DNA from: Hippopus hippopus
Lineage: Eukaryota > Mollusca > Bivalvia > Cardiida > Cardiidae
NCBI GenBank assembly: GCA_946811185.2
Contig: OX328105.1
Span: forward strand, 40,908,845-40,972,844
Reading direction: 5' to 3'
DNA length: 64,000 nucleotides
The notes under the pieces are model-generated. The model had not been told where the DNA came from. It searched no databases and saw only the letters and a program-made list of their open reading frames with translations. The translations under genes and the position numbers were made by a program. Shown piece by piece: positions 46,740 to 58,318 of this stretch (positions are counted from its first letter, which is position 1; the number at the start of each line of letters is the position of its first letter).

Positions 46740-47340
46740 ATCGCCAGTTTTAATGACCCTAAAGAAGAAGGCTTTTGAAAATATTGTAGGAAAAGCAGAC
46801 AATGTCTTTAACTGGGATTTTCTCCTTTTTACACAATGTTTAATCTCTCCCCTGTCAAATCCAGAAACTATATCTGAGCTACATTCAGTTTATTGTCTGC
46901 AAATGCTTTCAGTTTACCAGACGACAAACTAAGAGAGAAACATATTCAGAAAAAAGAAAATGCTAGTTAGAGTGTGTTTGATTTCTGTGAATGCCTATAT
47001 TCTGTATATAGACAGAGCAAAATTCAGTCCTAATTTGATGTTGTTTCCAAAGTTTCTAATTCAGAGATCTTTAAGACTTCTCAAAGACTGCAAAACTTTT
47101 ACCATATTTAACCTGTAACAACACAACCTGAGTTTCAACAATTCTTGGTCAGAACACTCTCGAAAACATTGTGGGAAAAGGAGAAAATGCTGCTTACAGG
47201 AATTTCTTCTTCTCTCACAATGTTTTTAAACCTGTCAAAGACAAATCCAGTTGAGCCACATGTAATTTGTCATCTGCAAATGCCTTCGATGTGGACAAGT
47301 CTAAAATTTTGTCGTTTGATAAAGGGTAATTATAGTTACT
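46740..47340. mobile_element. family D MITEs in the RRM gene intron
   Basis: One decayed copy at about 46740-46990 and another at 47110-47335 (AAACATTGTGGGAAAAGGAG at 47163-47182, ending GTCGTTTGATAAAGGG). Confidence 0.6.
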
Positions 47341-47377
47341 GATACATGTATTGCACATTAATTTTTTATGTGGTTAA

Positions 47378-47598
47378 CTCTTTACCAGGTGACAAAATTT
47401 TAGACTGGTTCAAATTGAAAGCACTTGCAGACGGCAAAATAAACGTAACTCAAAAATTGAAATTTGTTTCCAGCAGGGTAGAAAACATTGTGGGAAAAGG
47501 AGAAAATGCTGGTTACCAGCATTTTCTCCTTTTCCCACAATGTTTTCAAAAGGCTTCTATCTCAGGGTCGTAAAAACCAGGGGTTGTTTGGTAAAGGG
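47378..47598. mobile_element. family D MITE, full length, TTAA flanked
   Basis: TTAA at 47374-47377 and 47599-47602 bracket exactly 221 bp. The perfect central foldback spans about 47480-47545. Confidence 0.85.
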
Positions 47599-47602
47599 TT
47601 AA

Positions 47603-47834
47603 CTCTTTACCAGGTGACAAAATTTCGACCTTTTCAAATTGAAAGCATTTGCAGACTACAAGTTAAATGTGGCTGAAATTGTGGAATTTGCTCTATGAAA
47701 GGGCATAAAACATTTTGGGAAAAGGAGAAAAAATGCTGGTTACTAGCATTTTCTCTGTTCTCAAAATGTTTTTAAAAGCTTTTTTCTTCTTGGTCGTTAT
47801 AAACCTGCTATTAGGGGTTGTTTAGTAAAGAGTA
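47603..47834. mobile_element. family D MITE sharing its left TTAA with its neighbour
   Basis: Starts CTCTTTACCAGGTGACAAAA directly after the TTAA at 47599-47602. The right end GTTTAGTAAAGAGTAAAT has lost the TTAA. Confidence 0.75.
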
Positions 47835-47924
47835 AATGAAGAAAGTTATTAACATATTGGATCCTGAAAATTTTTGTGTTTTTTTTAGGGTGGATTAGTT
47901 CTTCATTGTATTTTATATCTTCAG

Positions 47925-48019
47925 GTGGTGTAAAAAGCATTAGAATTCCAAGAGATCGAGGAACAGACAATGCCAAAGGATATGCTTACGTAGAATTTAA
48001 CAGCACAATCAGCCATAGG
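47925..48019 (+). CDS. RRM protein, third coding exon (RNP1)
   Basis: Acceptor TTTTATATCTTCAG (AG at 47923-47924) and donor CATAGG/GTTAGT (GT at 48020), phase 1 in and phase 0 out. The frame reads GVKSIRIPRDRGTDNAKGYA then YVEFN. KGYAYVEF is a canonical RNP1 octamer, with both aromatic positions present. This completes the central beta strand of the RRM. Confidence 0.85.
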
Positions 48020-48039
48020 GTTAGTACAGCTGATGAGCA

Positions 48040-48260
48040 TGACATTTGACCCGTTACCAAACAATTTCAAATTTTAACAATCCATAGGAATAACAGTTAG
48101 ACTTTTGCTGAAAAAAGAAAAAATACTTTTTATTAGTGTATTCTCCTTTTACAGCCAGGACTTCTGCCTGTGAAAGGCAAATCACATCATTTCAGCCACA
48201 TTTGTCTGCTAATGCTTGTGAACAGGACAAGCGAAAAATGTTTGAGTTCAATAGAGGGTT
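48040..48260. mobile_element. family D MITE, degraded
   Basis: Starts TTGACCCGTTACCAAACAAT and ends TTCAATAGAGGGTTAAG; the centre is badly decayed. Confidence 0.55.
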
Positions 48261-48359
48261 AAGTAGCAAAAATAAGTATTGGCCCATGGCTCCATGATTG
48301 TAGCATTTTGCTTGCTTATCTTACTATTTGTGGAAAAAGAGCAATTTCCTGTTGAAAGC

Positions 48360-48865
48360 AACTGTCTTTCCTGGTGCAGATAATTGTCCCCAAATGCAAT
48401 ATTACTTTTTGATGGGTTGCATCTGGGTACAAAGACAATCATGAAAAAGATATTTGAAATCTCCACACAAATTTTGTGAACATATTCAAACTCTCATACT
48501 TCCACTAATTGATGACAAAACTAGAATTTGAACATATCTGATGCTTGTGTATTCAATAATCCTTTGTTTCAAATTCAAATATTTTAAATTTAAATGCTAA
48601 ATATTAGAAAAAGAGTTTAATTCATCTTGTATTTAAATTCTGTTAGCTTTTTTTTAGATTTACATATTATAAATGACTACTAAAATTGCTTTTGATACTG
48701 AAACATTAAAAAATTTGTCCTTGGTCATGTGTGTCACTAAAACTTAGTTGCATTTTGCTGCATTACAAACAGAAAGACAGTACAAGGCTGTAGCTTTTCT
48801 AATGAAAAATTCCTGATTGACCTGAGACAGTGCGGTGCTTAATAAATGTCCAAATATGAAAAAAA
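48360..48865 (+). repeat. family F dispersed repeat, copy 2
   Basis: Parallels 17460-18003 in the same orientation, with GATAATTGTCCCCAAATGCAA and GTATTCAATAATCCTTTGTT, and the A-rich end AATGTCCAAATATGAAAAAAA. Divergence is substantial. Confidence 0.6.
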
Positions 48866-49009
48866 AAAAAGCATCATAAATGCCTGAATATTGAGACTAC
48901 TGTTTCTCCTGTAATGCCTTCCATAAAGGACATTTTCATCATTGAGATAATTATCCTTTTGTCACTTGCTTGTTAGTTGTTTGTTAAGCATGTTCCCTTG
49001 TCTAATGGG

Positions 49010-49434
49010 TTGAACTCTTTACCACACAATCCTAGGTTTTATCCAGTCTGAACAAGAAGGCTTTTGAAAACATTGTGGGAAAAGAAGAAAATGCTGGAAA
49101 TCCTTCCAAAGACAAACCATATTAAGTGACTTATACTAACATTTAATTTGTCGTCTGCAATTGCTTCCAAATTGGACCAGTCTAAGATTTTGTAGTTCAG
49201 TAAAGACTTGTAGGTCTTGAGAAGAGTATCACTAACCCTTCACCACACAACTCTGATCTTACTGACCCTGCCAGAGACAGCTTTTGAAGATTTAGTGAGA
49301 AAGGAGGAGATGTTCATAAGCCTTTTCTCCTTACCCTTTTAAGGAAAATTCTCATCAATTTAGTAGTGTTGAATTTTTCTTCAGCAGATGCTTTTGATTT
49401 GGGCAAGTATAAAATTATGCCCTGTGTCAAAGAG
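49010..49434. mobile_element. two adjacent family D MITEs, decayed
   Basis: Copy one spans about 49015-49210 (CTCTTTACCACACAATCC start). Copy two spans about 49225-49434 (CCCTTCACCACACAACTC start) and ends AAAGAG directly before TTAA 49435-49438. Confidence 0.65.
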
Positions 49435-49438
49435 TTAA

Positions 49439-49793
49439 GCCTTTTACCACACAATCCCGAGTTTTAATGACCCTGAGAAAGAAGCCTTTTGAAAACATTG
49501 AGGGAAAAAGAGAAAATGCTGGTAACCAGCATTTTCTCCTTTTCCCACAATGTTTTCTACCCTTCCTAAAATAAATTTCAATTTTTGAGTCATAATTATT
49601 TTGTTTTCTGCAAATGCTTTCAGTTTGGTTGATTGATATGATTGCATAGTGTTTAAAGCCCTTTGCAACATTGTTTCATTTATATTGCTGTGGCCAGTGT
49701 ACCTATCCAAATTTTATCTGGAGTTTCTTTTACCAGTACTTTGCACAAGCTTTCAGTTTGGAATAGTCTAAAATTTTGTCATTTGGTAAAGAG
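49439..49793. mobile_element. family D MITE split by a SINE
   Basis: TTAA at 49435-49438 and 49794-49797. Removing the SINE and one copy of its target duplication leaves 222 bp, the family length. Confidence 0.8.
49629..49748 (-). repeat. 5'-truncated SINE with a 13-bp target site duplication
   Basis: GCTTTCAGTTTGG occurs exactly at 49616-49628 and 49749-49761, immediately flanking 120 bp of SINE sequence (GTGTTTAAAGCCCTTTGCAA, CTGTGGCCAGTGTACC). The tail side (TTGATTGATATGATTG) is on the left, so the copy is minus-strand and lacks its tRNA head. Confidence 0.85.
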
Positions 49794-49826
49794 TTAAATA
49801 TGCAGAGTTTATTTGCTTTCTTTCAG

Positions 49827-49997
49827 ATTGCTTTAAGATTGCATAATACAACACTGGCAGGGCGGAAGATCCAGGTAGAGTTTACTCCGAATGACAAGAA
49901 AACAGAAAAGAAAACAGACAATAAGAAAACTGACAACTCAACTGCTGCTTCCACCACAGATCTCATGAGCAAGCTAAACATGCCATTTGACACCTGA
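49827..49997 (+). CDS. RRM protein, last coding exon
   Basis: Acceptor TTGCTTTCTTTCAG (AG at 49825-49826), phase 0. It reads IALRLHNTTLAGRKIQVEFT, the second helix and last strand of the RRM with the usual L-GR-I-V pattern, followed by a short Lys/Asp/Thr-rich tail and TGA at 49995-49997. It gives the protein's C-terminus (residue 268). Confidence 0.85.
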   Translation: MALRLHNTTLAGRKIQVEFTPNDKKTEKKTDNKKTDNSTAASTTDLMSKLNMPFDT

Positions 49998-50122
49998 ATA
50001 TCATATTGACAATCGATGCTCAAAAATACAGTTCTTGTGCATTTCACTTGTCAGTTTATGTTTATCCATACCATAGAGCATTTATCATGCATCAAATTGA
50101 TGTAACCTTTTCTTAATGTTGT

Positions 50123-50128
50123 AATAAA
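50123..50128 (+). terminator. poly(A) signal for the RRM gene
   Basis: AATAAA lies 126 nt after the stop codon, in AT-rich 3' UTR sequence. Confidence 0.6.
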
Positions 50129-50169
50129 AATATGGTTGTCCATTAGGAATAGTATATCAAGACTTTATA

Positions 50170-50560
50170 AGTATATTTCAACTCTTTTAACAGACAGCTA
50201 ACTTTCAGATTCCCCCAAATTTGCAGATGACGCATGTGACTGAAATCATGGAATTTGTCTCTAAAAGGATGGTAAATATTGTGGCAATGGGAGAAAATGC
50301 TGGTTATCAGCATTTTGACCTCTTCCCACAAAGTTTTCAATAGCCTTCTTTCTCAGGGTTGTTAAAACTCGGCATTGTGTTGTGAAGGATTAAGTAAATC
50401 TGTGCAAACAAGAAGGTTGAGTCAATGGGGGTATAAGGTGACAAGTGTTTGTATCTACACTACAGATTTTGTCACTGAAATCCTCTTTTGAAAACTCTGT
50501 AGCAAAAGGAGAATTTACTTGTAATAATCAGCAATTTCTCCTCTCACGTCAATGTTATCT
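50170..50560. mobile_element. family D MITEs, degraded
   Basis: One at about 50175-50395 (AACTCTTTTAACAGACAGC start, GGCATTGTGTTGTGAAGG end) and a fragment at 50490-50560. Confidence 0.55.
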
Positions 50561-50891
50561 TATGTATCCCTGTATTTAATTACCATAGTTATGGTTTGGA
50601 TATCTGTATTTTATAGAATGTTTTCAGAGTCAAGTGCTAAATAAAATTTCTGATGTACATTAGCCCATGAAAGACTAGACCTGGATTAAGTTATTTATGG
50701 GAACCATGTAGATTAAGGTCAGACATCACAGAATAATTTATAGTCATAGCTTGAACCTAAATGTCCGCTTGATGGCCATATTTCCTGACCAAAACAGTCT
50801 TTAAATTGCCTAACTGTTTTATGTGTACTTATTGAGAATGTCAATTTTAATTAATTGGCACTTTATGGGTTAACGAAGTTATCCTTTATAT

Positions 50892-51152
50892 GAGCCATGC
50901 TCTTTAAAAAGGGGGCTTATTGCATCTGCGAAAGGTATCGACTTGGGTCAGCCTGCGCAGTTTGCATAGGCTGACCTGGACCGAAACTTTTTGCTATCGG
51001 TCAATTTTCTGTATGTCCAAGGACCAATGTACCTCATGATTAAGTCGGTTGTTAAAAAAAGTGGCTATTGTGGATCCATAAGTATTTAATTGCTTGCTTG
51101 GTATCATGCATCACAGTGATGCATTAAGCCCCCTTTTGCCAGAGCGTGATCC
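50892..51152. mobile_element. family B MITE
   Basis: Full length, GAGCCATGCTCTTTAAAAAG to CCCCCTTTTGCCAGAGCG; central foldback GTCAGCCTGCGCAGTTTGC. Confidence 0.8.
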
Positions 51153-51179
51153 ATATCTTTTATGCTCATTGGTCTTTAA

Positions 51180-53115
51180 TGAACTCTGTACCAAATGACA
51201 ATATTTTAGACTTGTCCTGATTGAAAGCATTTGCAGATGACAAGATAAATTGTGACTCAAAAATTGAACAGTTTGTAGATGAGTTTAATTAAATTTCTAA
51301 TTCAAAAGCCAATAAATGTAAAATTGTTTTAGCACATAACAAAATCTCATAATTTGTAGGGCAGAATATGCAAAACCATACATATGCACTTGATAAACTT
51401 CCATTAAGAAATGCTCATTCACTTTGGTAAAGAAGTAAATATTGATATCACATCACACAGTGCTGATGTCAAACATGTTTAACCCTTTACCACACAATCC
51501 CGACTTTTAATGACCCTGATAAAGAAGCCTTTTGAAAACATGGTAACCAGAGTTTTCTCATTTTCCTAAAATGTTTTCTGCTTTTCTCAACACAAATTTC
51601 AATTTTTCAGACACATTTCTTTTGTCGCGTGCAAATGCTTTCAATTTGGACTAGTCTAAAATTTTATTGTTTGGTAAAGAGTTATGAAAAATATAAAATG
51701 GCGTCACATTTTATGTCACACCATGCTTATCTTAAATGTGTGTAAGAGAAGGAAAAAAATTGGAAAGGGTATATTGCACTTAAAACAAGGGAGATTTATG
51801 TGATAAAGACAAATTACTTTTGATTCTTTGTTTGTATTTATTCTTATTTATAAACTTTCTTAGATTAGTAAAGTGCATGTGTAGAAACTAGTTTATTGTT
51901 GTCGATCTAAGCATTTTAAGTGTGTAAAGAAGCCAACAAAATGTATATTTTGGAAGGGGAGGTATCGTTATGCTCAGGTTGGTTGACTGGTAATTTGGTT
52001 GTATTATCTCCCTTGGCCAAAACTTTGTGAACCTGTTATGTCCCAGTTTTTAACTCTTTACCAAACGACAAGTATTTAAACTTGTCCAAATTGAAATAAT
52101 TGTAGATGACAAATTAATTATTGCCAAAATGTTGGATTTTGCCCTAGAAAAAGCAGAAAACATTGTGGGAAAAGGAGAAAATATTGGTTACCAGCATTTT
52201 CTTCTTTTCCTACAATCTTTTCAAAAGGCACCGTCCTAAGAGCCGTTAAAACAAGGGTTTGTTTAGTAAAGGGTTAATTCTGTTCTTCCCTCCATGTGTT
52301 AACTGTTTTTCAAGCCGTTTACCGCACCTTTCCAAATTTTCACTACAGTAAGAAAGAAAACTTTTGAAATAATTGTGGGAAAAGGAGAAAAATACTGGTA
52401 ACCAACATTTTCTCCTTTTCCCACAAAGTTTTCTACACTTTCACAGATAATTACCATCATTCCAGCTACATTTCATTTTGTTGTCTGCAGATACTTTCAC
52501 TTTGAACAAGTCTAAAATTCTATTGTTTAATAAAGACTTAACTGTTTCTTAAAAAGTCTCTGTGAAACAACAGCATTGTTCCACCAGTTTTATTCAAACT
52601 GAACATAGGTGCTACTTCTACCATTGTATTCTGACTTTTTGTCTCAAGAGAATTTAGTTTTGTTAGGGGTTCTGGTTGCCATGGCAATAAGATCTTCAAA
52701 AGTGGAAAATGGCCTTTGTTCATGCTGATTGTCTTCCTGATTTTTTTTTTTTGTAATATCTTGAAACACATTCTATTATAAACTTTGGTTTGATTTCATG
52801 CATTTTGGGTTTAGATCTCTCAAAAAACTTCTTTGTGGTTTTGTGATAGAATCTTGATCTAACAAAAGAATTGCCTCTGTTACAACCCTTTACCACACTA
52901 CCTCATTTTTGAAAGTCCCTAAAGATCAAGGCTTTGGAAAAAAATGTCGGAAAAGGAGTAAAAAATTAATGCTTGTTACCAGCATTTTCTCCTTTTCTCA
53001 CAATGTTTTTTTTTACATTTTAAAGATAAACCCATCATTTAAGCAACATTTGAATTATGGCTAATGCTTTCAGTTTGGACCGGTATTAAATTTTGTCATC
53101 TGGTAAAGAGTTAAA
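51180..53115. mobile_element. run of five family D MITEs
   Basis: Copies or halves at 51183-51250, 51483-51685, 52054-52273 (TTAA at 52050-52053 and 52274-52277), 52320-52545 and 52880-53112. Between them, 51690-52045 and 52545-52875 contain no supported gene. Confidence 0.65.
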
Positions 53116-53559
53116 TGAGGACTTTTTTCCCTGTGTGGCTTATATTGCAATATTTAAAAAGTTGGAAATTTGGTATAATAAATAATTTTTGCCAGCTTCT
53201 CAATCTTTGAAATATGTAAAATTTCTATTCCGTTACTATCAGGTATTTTAGCTCAGCTTTCTTCATAGAAAGCACTGAGAAATTGTCAAAGCCCTGTTGT
53301 TATCTGCATGATTGCGTGGAAAAGCTTGAAATTTTGATATATTCATCATACTTCAAACTGGAGTTTGTTTTTAACTATCAAAAGAAGAATCCATACAAGA
53401 AGGGCAGGTAACCCTCAAAATATTTATTGATGCAGTTGAGCGCTTTTTCAACTTAGAATTTTCTCTATGTGAGCTGTGCTGGAGCATTCTTTTGAAAGCT
53501 TCATTAGACTAAGAGAGGTCAGTTGTGTAGGATGTAGACTTATTGTTTATTGGGTTAGG

Positions 53560-53720
53560 TCTATGTCAGACAAAACAATTTTTTTAAGTGTGTGCAAATT
53601 CAAAGCATTTGCAGACGACAAATTAAATGTGGCTCAAAGTATAGAATTGCTCTATGAGAAATGATGTTTTTGAAAGCCTTTTTCGCTCAGGGTCATTAAA
53701 ATTAGATTGTGTTGAAAAGG
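53560..53720. mobile_element. family D MITE, partial
   Basis: GCATTTGCAGACGACAAATT near 53607 and GGGTCATTAAAATTAGATTG near 53689; the central foldback is deleted. Confidence 0.5.
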
Positions 53721-53896
53721 GTTATGAAACAGAAATACAGATAGAAATGTATTGCAAATTGTGTCTTAATTTATATTTATTATATTGATACTAAATGTAG
53801 CAAGACAATGGAAATTAGAATGTCGAAAATTTAACTCCTGTTGTTTTCATGTTTTCCACATTTCAGATCTAGTGCAATGAATATTATCATAATCAT

Positions 53897-54211
53897 GATT
53901 GATTGATTGATTGATTTACGGTGTTTAACACCATTTTCAGCATTATTTCAATTGTATCACTGCAGACACTGCACCTAGCCATGCTTTCCTAGAGTTACTG
54001 TTACCAGTACATCGCTCATTATTCTCCCCAAGCTAGTCTGATTATTGACGGAACCATCGTCGAAGCAATGATCAGTAGTGAGAAAGGAACGAATTCTATC
54101 GCAATATCTATCATTAATCCTGAAAAAGAAATTTGACGAGTTTGGGATTTGAACCAGTGACCCCCTGGTCTCAAGTCCTGTATGCTACTGACCTCGCTCT
54201 TACGAAGACTT
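53897..54211 (-). repeat. mollusc-type tRNA-derived SINE, nearly complete
   Basis: The left end has a (GATT)n tail (plus strand TGATTGATTGATTGATT). The body contains GTGTTTAACACCATTTTCAG and AGCAATGATCAGTAGTGAG. The right end carries the B-box complement GGGATTTGAACCAGTGACC, so the element reads on the minus strand. Confidence 0.75.
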
Positions 54212-55014
54212 TTAATACTTAATCAGAAGATAAACTTTTAAACTTGTCCAACGACAAGTTAAATGTGGCTTAAAGCTTTACAATTGACAAAAAAAATTGA
54301 CTGATCAAAATTTGAAAGCACTTGCAGATGACATTTAGTGCAAAAAGTAATTTTTGTTTTTGGAATGCTAGAACTGGTCCCTAGAAAGACCGAAAAACAC
54401 CTAATGATCAAAAAACGCAGGAAAACGCGGAAAACACCCAAAATATAGCAACATACATACTGAATGGGGAGGTAGAGTCGAAAGAGTGGGGTTATATATT
54501 AACTAGGGGTATTGGAGAAAGAAGTTATTGGTCTATACTCGCCGGAAAAAACTTTAATTCGCCGAAAAATACCATTGAAGCTACCTCATCCCTTTCAAAT
54601 TTTATTGCTGAAAAACCTTTGCATAGCACCAAAACTGCAGAAAGAAAGTATACCAAATGGGTGGAAGGTTGTCATTTTGTTAGGGTTATCTGGTCATTAG
54701 GGGTATTGGGGCTAGGATGTTATCCTTAACCCACCTAAAACCACCAAAATTTGAAGAAAAAAAAAACCACCATTGGTTTTACTTCATCTGCTCTTCTAAT
54801 AGTTTCACCAAAAACCACTTTTATATGCCAAAAAACACAATGCATTGATGATACATCTAGTTCTAGTGATCGTATCTCCGAAAAACACCTAAATGCAGGA
54901 TTGTCCGCCGCAGACAGCCTAAATTCTGAGTGGGGATGCCTATATGTGCCAGAAAACATTATCCAAGTTTATCTAACTTTCTTGCACGAAATTCTCTATC
55001 TATCCTACCTTAGC
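54212..55014. repeat. short family D piece, then diverged tandem units of about 190 bp
   Basis: A family D fragment is at 54215-54320. Then two related units: CTAGGGGTATTGGAGAAAGA near 54503 and TTAGGGGTATTGGGGCTAGG near 54697, each followed by runs of AAAAAC(C/A)AC-type text and ACCTCATC / ACTTCATC. Confidence 0.4.
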
Positions 55015-57606
55015 TAATCTACCAATCTTACTTTTGCTACTCCAGCTACTCTATACCGGTAACTTTACCTATCCTTCCCTAGCAAATCTTTTCTTTCCCA
55101 CACTTGTTTCTTTACATACAGTACCTACCTGACCTAGCCACTCCACCTATCCAGTGCTAGTAAATCTATCTTCCTTCACAGGCTTATCTATGTTCTTTCA
55201 TGCTTTTCTCTATTTCACACACTTGCTACTCTACTCATCCTATCCTAGCTACTCTACCTTCCTAGACTCCTTACTCTACCTAGCTTTCTCATTTTCATAT
55301 ACAATCCTGCATTAGTTAATGTACCTATCCTATACTACCTAATCTACGTATCCTACCCTAGATAATATACCTTCCTACATTAGCTACTCTACCTATCCTA
55401 CCCTAGCTATTGTACCTTCTTACACTTGCTACTCTATTTATTCTACCCAAGCTAATCTATATTTTCTGCACTAGCTTATTTACCTATCCTATACTAGCTA
55501 ATCTTCCCATCGTAACCTATCTAATCTACCTATGCTACTCTCGCTAATCTACCTTCAAACAATAGCTACTCCACCTCAGTTACCCTAGGTAATATACCTA
55601 CCTACACTAGCTTCTCTACCTATCCTACCCTAGCTAATCTACCTTCCTAAAATTTCTACTCCATCTAACATACCCTACCTAATCTACCTAGCCAACACTA
55701 GCATCTCTAACTAACCTAATCTAGCGAATGTACTTTCCTTCACTAGCTTCTTGCCCTGTTCTACCAAAGCTTATCTAACTTTTCTGCACAAGCCTCTCTA
55801 TTTCTCCTACCCTAGCTAATCTACCTACCTTACTTCAGCAACTCTACCAATCATACCTTACCAAATCTATCCTATCCTACACTTGCTTCTTTAGCTACTA
55901 TACCTCCATAACCAAACCTCTCCACCTATCCCATCTTCGCAAATCTATCCCTAAAAACTCTTCCTTCATATACTAGCTACTCTACCAAGACTTCACTAGC
56001 TTATCAACCTTCCTACACAAGCAACTCTACCAATCCAGCTTAGCTTATCTACCTAGCCAACTCTAGCTAATCTACCTATCCTTTCATAGATAATCTACTT
56101 TCCTACACATGCTACTGTACCTATTCTTCCCAAGTTATTCAACCTTTCCTACACTAGCTAATCTACCTTTCCTACCTTAGCTAATCTACGTCTCTACAAT
56201 AGCTACTCCACCTAACCTTCCCTAGCTAATCTACCTATCCTACACTAGCTTCTCTACTTATCCTACCATTGCTAATATACCTTCAAAATTAAGTACTCTG
56301 CCTCTTCTACCCAAGCTTATCTTCTTTTCCTGCAAAAGCTTTTCTATCTATCCTACCCTAGATAATCTACCTTTTCTACATTTGCTACTCCACCTACCAT
56401 ACACAAGCAACTCTATTCATTCTTCCCTTGCAAATCTATCCTATCTTGCTTTTTTACCTTCCTTACCTACCTAACCTAGCCACTCCACCTTTCCCTTCTT
56501 CTCTTATCTACATTCCAACTCTAGCTGCTCTATACATCCTATTCTAGCTACTCTATCTTTTTATATGAGCCCTACACTACGTTATCTACCTTCCTACCCC
56601 AGCTTATCTACCCATCCTATCCTAGCTACTTTACCTATCTATCACCCTCTCTACCTAGCATCCTTAGCTTATCTTCTTTCCTACACTAGCTTCTCTACCT
56701 ATCCTATCCTAGCTTATATACCGATCCTTCTCTAGCTACTCTCCCTATCTTTCCCTACACACGCCATTCTACCTAATCTACCCTAGCGAACCTCCAATCC
56801 TACACTAGTGTCTCTACCTTTCCTACACTAGCTTTTGTACCTTCCTACACCAGCTTCTCTACCTAATACACCCAAGCCAATCTACCTTTTCTAATGGAGC
56901 TTCTCTATCTATCCTACCCTGGCTAATCTACCTACTCTACAACAGCAACTCTACCTATCCTTTCCTGGCAAATCTATCCTATCCTAAACTTACCTACTAT
57001 ACCTATCTAACTAGCCACTCCACCTATCCCATCCTAGCAAATCTATCTTCCTTCACAAGCTACTCTACCTTTTTTAATACTTTCTCTTTATTCCTACACT
57101 AGCTACTCTACCCATCTTATCCTAACTACTCTACCATCCTTTACTAGCTACTCTATCTAACCTTCACAAGCTTATTTACCTTTCAACTCTTGCTCCTCTA
57201 CCTATCCTAGCTAACCTACCTATCCTACCCTAGCTAATGTTTCTTCCTACACTAGCTACTCTTTCTATTCTGCAAAAGTTAATCTACCTTTTCTGCATGA
57301 ACTTCTCTATCAATCCTATCCGAGCTAATATAGTTATCCTTCACTAGCTTCTCTACCTATCCTACCCTTGCTAATCTACCGTCCTACAATAGCTACTCCA
57401 CCTAACATAAGCTTACCTACCTATCCTACACTAGCGTCTCTGCCTATCCTTTCCTTGTTATCGTTCCTTCCTCATTTAGCTACTCTACCTCTTCTACCGA
57501 AACTTATCTACCTTTCCTGCACGACTATCTCAATCTATCTTAAATAATCTACCTATTCTACACTTGCTACTACACCTACCCTACATCAGCAACTCTACCT
57601 ATCCTT
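55015..57606. repeat. 2.6-kb degenerate G-poor satellite
   Basis: A roughly 22-23-bp unit of the form CTACCTATCCTACCCTAGCT alternates with CTACCTTCCTACACTAGCT to give a dimer near 45 bp. Nearly the whole array is built from C, T and A on the plus strand. Units are too diverged to count exactly. No ORF of note. Confidence 0.85.
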
Positions 57607-57711
57607 ATTATTATTATTATTGCTGTTTTAAGGCGCATCGACAGCTGTGGTCATTTAGCGTGCATGACGGTAATAATTAGAAATGGAACAATAAAATGTT
57701 AATTTGAAAGT

Positions 57712-58314
57712 CTATATTTTATTATAAAAATCTATCTCTTTTAGGTATTCTAAAATGTTATTCTGTTGTACATGTAAAAATAAATTTTGTAAGCTATCAA
57801 CACTAAAATGTTTTGACCATATACGATCGAAATTTTTACAGTTTAATAAAATATGTTTTATAGTTAAAGGTTCATTACAGTTTATACATTGTGGTGCTCT
57901 CTCATTATTTAAAAGATGCACATGTGAAAACCTTGAGTGTCCCACACGACATCTTGTTAAAATTACTTGACTTTTTCGATTACAATAAAATTCATATTTA
58001 TCATTAAAATTTGGCTTGATCGCTAAAATCTTGTTGTTAAAGCATTGTTGCCATTTAATTTGACATTCAGACTTGATAAATTCATTTATTTGTTGTTTTT
58101 TGTCAGTATAAGGAACTTTTATGTTGGCTATGTTCATATTTACGGCATCCTTTGCTTCTTGATCAGCTATTTCATTACCTTTTATATTAATGTGGCTGGG
58201 TATCCAGCAGAATATTATTGTCTTTGATCTACATAAATAAACATATTTTCTGAAAAATTGTTGAGTCAATGGATTTGGGTTATCAGGATGTTTTAAAGAT
58301 TGTAAAACTGACAT
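57712..58314 (-). pseudogene. retrotransposon RNase H C-terminal half and Cys/His tail
   Basis: Contains FCWIPSHINIKGNEIADQEA, the RNase H C-terminal motif with its histidine and aspartate (about residues 35-55), and a CINCNEPLTIKHILLNC zinc-finger-like tail typical of this class of ORF2. It is separated from the upstream half (58319-59230) by a one-base frameshift in a T run near 58325. Confidence 0.85.
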
Positions 58315-58318
58315 TGAA

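Noticed and set aside
46702..46778. Continuation of the RRM ORF to a stop at 46778
   Set aside because: The text after the GTAAGA donor is a family D MITE; the correct RRM continues in the exon at 47925.
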